Below are positions 4,520 to 7,194 of a stretch of DNA of 7,194 nucleotides, piece after piece; the first letter of the stretch is position 1; every line of letters starts with the position of its first letter. The DNA is from Acetobacteraceae bacterium (GTDB lineage: Bacteria > Pseudomonadota > Alphaproteobacteria > Acetobacterales > Acetobacteraceae). Where the stretch lies: NCBI GenBank assembly GCA_947475475.1, contig CANJOG010000093.1:1-7194 (forward strand). Reading direction: 5' to 3'. Under the pieces are notes generated by a model. It made no database searches. It was not told the DNA's origin and worked only from the letters and a program-made list of their open reading frames with translations. A program made the translations under genes and the position numbers.

Positions 4520-7194
4520 CTATTGGCCCAACCGCTCAAGGATAGCGGGCACATGCACCTGGTCGCCCTTATAATTGCCGGTCAGCGCATACATCACGAG
4601 ATTGACGCCGAACCGGTAGGCGAGCGTCCGCTGCCGCGTCCCGCCGGGGATGGCGGCGTAGGGATTGCGGCCCGACTCATCGATCGCCCAGGCGGCGGCC
4701 CAGTCATGGGCGCCGATAATGACGGGGCTGACGCTGTCATTGGTGCGGTCCTGGTCGCGCTGCACCCAGATGGTTTCGCCATCATAGCGACCGGGATAGG
4801 TGTTCAGCAGGTAGAAGGCGCGGGAGAGCACATGCTCGCTGGCCAGCGCCGCCAGCGCCGGAACGGTCAGCCCCTGGGTGGCGCGGCGCAACGCGGCATT
4901 GGAGCCGGGCATCATGCCGGCCCCGCTGCCATGCCCATCGGCATCGCCGCCGCGCTGGTCGATCAGGATGATTCCGCCATTGGCGGTGTAGGCATTCAGC
5001 GCCGCGATGGCGGCCGGGCCGGGCGAACCGGCCTGCGGGTCGATCGGCCAATAGAGTAGCGGGTAGAAGCTGAGATCGTCCCGCCCTGGCCGCACTGGCG
5101 CCGGCGTGCCGAGATTGGCCGCAGTGCGGCGGTTCACATAATCGGATAGTCCGGCGAGACCGGCGCGCGAGATACCGTCCACCTCATCGCCACCGGTGAC
5201 CACATAGGCCAGCCGCGTCACCAAGGCCGGGGAGGTGCGGGGATCGCCGAGATTGGGCGCCTGCTGCGCCTGCGCGGGCGCAGCCAGGGCGATTGCCAGG
5301 ATCAGTCCGGCCAGCTTCGCCGCGCCGAGCAGGCCGCGCAGGCGGAGCGAGACGAGCAGGTCGGTTGCAAACAGCAGCGCCGCCAGGGCAAGGAGCCAGG
5401 GGCCAATGGCGCGTTCGCGCGAGACGCCGCCGAGCGATTCGACCCGCGCGCCGGATATCGGCGCTGACTCACGCAGGCTGGGCAGATGCGCCGAGAGGTT
5501 CAGCGCGCGCCGCCCATTCTCCGGCCCATAGAGACCCGGCGGATGGCGTGGCGAAGGGGCCGCATCGGCAATCTCATCGGCGCGAATGGCGGTGGCGGCT
5601 GGGCCCGGCTGGGTGTCCTGGCCAAAGGCATCGAGCAGCGCCACCGGCCGCAGCAACGAGGCATCGCCGGAGGGCGCGATGCCGGCGGAAATCTGCACGA
5701 TCCGGCGCAGCATCTCCACATAGAGGCCGGAGAGCGCCAGGTTCGACCAGTCCGCATTCGCCGTGGTGTGGACCAGCACGACCCGCCCGGCCCCGCGCGA
5801 GGCGGCGGTGATCAGTGGCGTGCCGTCCGACAGTGTCGCCCAACTGCGCGTCGCCAGATCGGGGGCGGGCTCGGCCAGGACCTGACGGGTGACGGTGACT
5901 TCCTCGCTGATATCCAGCCCGGCAAAAGGTGAGGGGGCGGGGAAGGGAGCCAACCGCGCCGGCAGGCTCCAGGACATCGCCCCACCCAGCACGCGCTCGC
6001 CTTGCAGCAGCTTCACCGGCAGCAGTGAATCGGGATGGTCGGATGTGCGCGGCCCCGCAAAACGCACCAGCGTGCCCCCCTGCTCAACCCATTTGCGCAG
6101 CGTCTCCTCCTCCTCGCCGGGGGCGATGGGGCGGTCCGCCAGGACCAGCACCGAGAGCGGCCGGGCCATAATGGCGGCAAGCTCGCCGGTGCGGATTTCG
6201 GCAAAGGGTTCCAGCGCGCGCTGGAGGAAATACACCGCCCCGGACAGTGGAATCCCACCCGCCCCGACATCGCCGGCCATCATGCCGACCGGCCGGCGGC
6301 GCCAGCGTTCGTCCAGCAGCACCACGCCAGAGGCGGAGGGCGAGCCCTCCAGACGCAGCACGGCAAGCTGATTGCGCACTTCCGGCGGCAGGCGCAGCAC
6401 TGCCTCGGCGGTGGTGGCATTGGCTGGAATGGTCGTCTCGATTCGCGCCAATGTCCGCCCGTCACCGGTCTGGGCCAGCACCCCGGCCTGGCCCGGCGCG
6501 GGGCGCGGGAGCTGGGCGATGGGGATGATCATCTGGTCGGCTTCCAGCTTGGGCGGCAACAACAGGCGCGGTTGCGGCAGGTCCGGGCGGAGTTCCACGA
6601 CATTGCCGATCCGGCCCAGCGCCTCGGCGAAGGCGCGATCTCCCGGACCCTCGATGCCATCGGCCAGATAGGCGACCGAGGCGCCATCCTCGCGGAAGGT
6701 GGCCAACGCGGCAGCGGCGGCAGCCCGGTCGGCGGGCCAGGGATGGGGGCGGAGTGCCGTAAGGCGCGGGCGGAGGTCCGAGATGGGCATCACCGCGCCG
6801 AGTTTCGGCGGCGCGCCGGCTTCATCCGCGGCGGTGGTGAGCAAAGCGGCGCGGCGGCCGGCGCGTTCGGCGCGGTCCAGGACGGAACTGGCCGAGGCCA
6901 GCCGAGCCTGCCAGTCCGCTGCCGAGGCCCAGCCATTATCGACCACCAGCAGCAGCGGCCCGCTGCCGGGCAATGCCCCGCCAGCATCGAGGATCGGCCG
7001 CGCGAGGCCGACCACGATCAGCGCGGCGGCGGCCAGACGCAGGGCGAGCAGCCACCAGGGCGTGCGGGCCGGGGTTTCCTCCGGGGCGTGCAGCAGCGCC
7101 AGCAGGCGAATGGCCGGGAATCGCTCCAGCTTCGGGGCAGGCGGCGTCACCCGCAGCAGCCACCAGAGCAGCGGCAGAGCAGGGAGGGCCAGCA
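4520..7194 (-). CDS. BatA-like N-terminal and DUF4159 domain membrane protein (5' end outside window)
   Basis: 890 codons are visible. A GTG at 7150 is not the likely start, because the frame stays open to the window edge and codes LPALPLLWWLLRV, the first helix of the BatA (aerotolerance regulator) N-terminal domain. Numbering from the GTG: helix 2 at about 31-50; a vWA-like region (about 65-190) in which DNGWAS replaces DxSxS, so the metal site looks lost; a GATase-like segment (about 304-490; VLVLADRPIAPGEEEE, WVEQGGTLVRFAGP); helix 3 at 583-601; helix 4 at 611-627, ending AQAQQ like a signal-peptide cleavage site; and DUF4159 (about 633-868; LSFYPLLYWPIDP, GGIILIDQRGGD, HVLSRAFYLL). The short Arg/Lys loop between helices 3 and 4 (LRLRGLLGAAK) suits a cytoplasmic loop with both large parts periplasmic. 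No cysteine is seen. It is coupled to the next gene (2-base gap). Biochemical role unknown; MoxR and DUF58 genes are expected upstream. Confidence 0.88.
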   Translation of the reverse strand, partial: LALPALPLLWWLLRVTPPAPKLERFPAIRLLALLHAPEETPARTPWWLLALRLAAAALIVVGLARPILDAGGALPGSGPLLLVVDNGWASAADWQARLASASSVLDRAERAGRRAALLTTAADEAGAPPKLGAVMPISDLRPRLTALRPHPWPADRAAAAAALATFREDGASVAYLADGIEGPGDRAFAEALGRIGNVVELRPDLPQPRLLLPPKLEADQMIIPIAQLPRPAPGQAGVLAQTGDGRTLARIETTIPANATTAEAVLRLPPEVRNQLAVLRLEGSPSASGVVLLDERWRRRPVGMMAGDVGAGGIPLSGAVYFLQRALEPFAEIRTGELAAIMARPLSVLVLADRPIAPGEEEETLRKWVEQGGTLVRFAGPRTSDHPDSLLPVKLLQGERVLGGAMSWSLPARLAPFPAPSPFAGLDISEEVTVTRQVLAEPAPDLATRSWATLSDGTPLITAASRGAGRVVLVHTTANADWSNLALSGLYVEMLRRIVQISAGIAPSGDASLLRPVALLDAFGQDTQPGPAATAIRADEIADAAPSPRHPPGLYGPENGRRALNLSAHLPSLRESAPISGARVESLGGVSRERAIGPWLLALAALLFATDLLVSLRLRGLLGAAKLAGLILAIALAAPAQAQQAPNLGDPRTSPALVTRLAYVVTGGDEVDGISRAGLAGLSDYVNRRTAANLGTPAPVRPGRDDLSFYPLLYWPIDPQAGSPGPAAIAALNAYTANGGIILIDQRGGDADGHGSGAGMMPGSNAALRRATQGLTVPALAALASEHVLSRAFYLLNTYPGRYDGETIWVQRDQDRTNDSVSPVIIGAHDWAAAWAIDESGRNPYAAIPGGTRQRTLAYRFGVNLVMYALTGNYKGDQVHVPAILERLGQ

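Noticed and set aside
2412..4574. 720-codon open frame on the plus strand, antisense to the 697-residue vWA/GATase-like gene
   Set aside because: The protein is rich in His, Gln, Arg and Ala with no recognisable domain or hydrophobic pattern. Long antisense open frames are expected opposite GC-rich genes with strong third-position GC. The minus-strand product has clear domains and membrane helices.
7148..7150. GTG as the true start of the DUF4159 protein
   Set aside because: The upstream codons to the window edge encode the conserved BatA N-terminal helix, so the start lies outside the window.
1..7194. Mobile element, CRISPR array, prophage or toxin-antitoxin signals
   Set aside because: No transposase, integrase, spaced direct repeats or small toxin-like gene pairs were seen on either strand; base composition looks even throughout.

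Overview
The window is GC-rich throughout. Its gene families (a LivF-type transporter ATPase, an adrenodoxin-type ferredoxin, TspO, and a BatA/DUF4159 plus vWA/GATase-like membrane protein pair) suggest an alphaproteobacterium. That placement is an inference from gene content, not a marker-based assignment. There are four complete genes and two cut by the window edges, with no rRNA, tRNA, CRISPR array or insertion sequence.

Plus-strand block (1-1721): the end of livF, the ATPase of a branched-chain amino acid-type ABC importer; a strong intrinsic-terminator-like hairpin; a 104-residue [2Fe-2S] ferredoxin of the adrenodoxin/putidaredoxin class; a second hairpin; and a sugar phosphate isomerase/epimerase-like TIM-barrel protein of 273 residues. 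Liv-type transport, an oxygenase-type ferredoxin and a TIM-barrel isomerase together suggest a catabolic locus continuing upstream of the window, but no substrate can be named. Both hairpins lie just before the Shine-Dalgarno of the following gene, so expression of the ferredoxin and isomerase may be set by termination or mRNA processing.

Convergent junction (1722-1781): a perfect 12-bp stem-loop separates the plus-strand block from the minus-strand genes and probably terminates at least one of them.

Minus-strand block (7194 down to 1782): in transcription order, a large membrane protein (start outside the window) with a BatA-like N-terminus, a degenerate vWA-like region and a C-terminal DUF4159 domain; two bases later a 697-residue membrane protein with a vWA domain and a Cys-less GATase-like domain; then, after 165 bp, tspO. 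The first two genes form a tightly coupled unit. From known conservation, MoxR-type AAA ATPase and DUF58 genes are expected just upstream, beyond 7194. Their joint role is not established; they look like two paired envelope-facing proteins. The gap before tspO holds a 16-bp perfect palindrome and an orphan AAGGAG that does not serve any in-frame tspO start, which raises the question of where tspO really begins.
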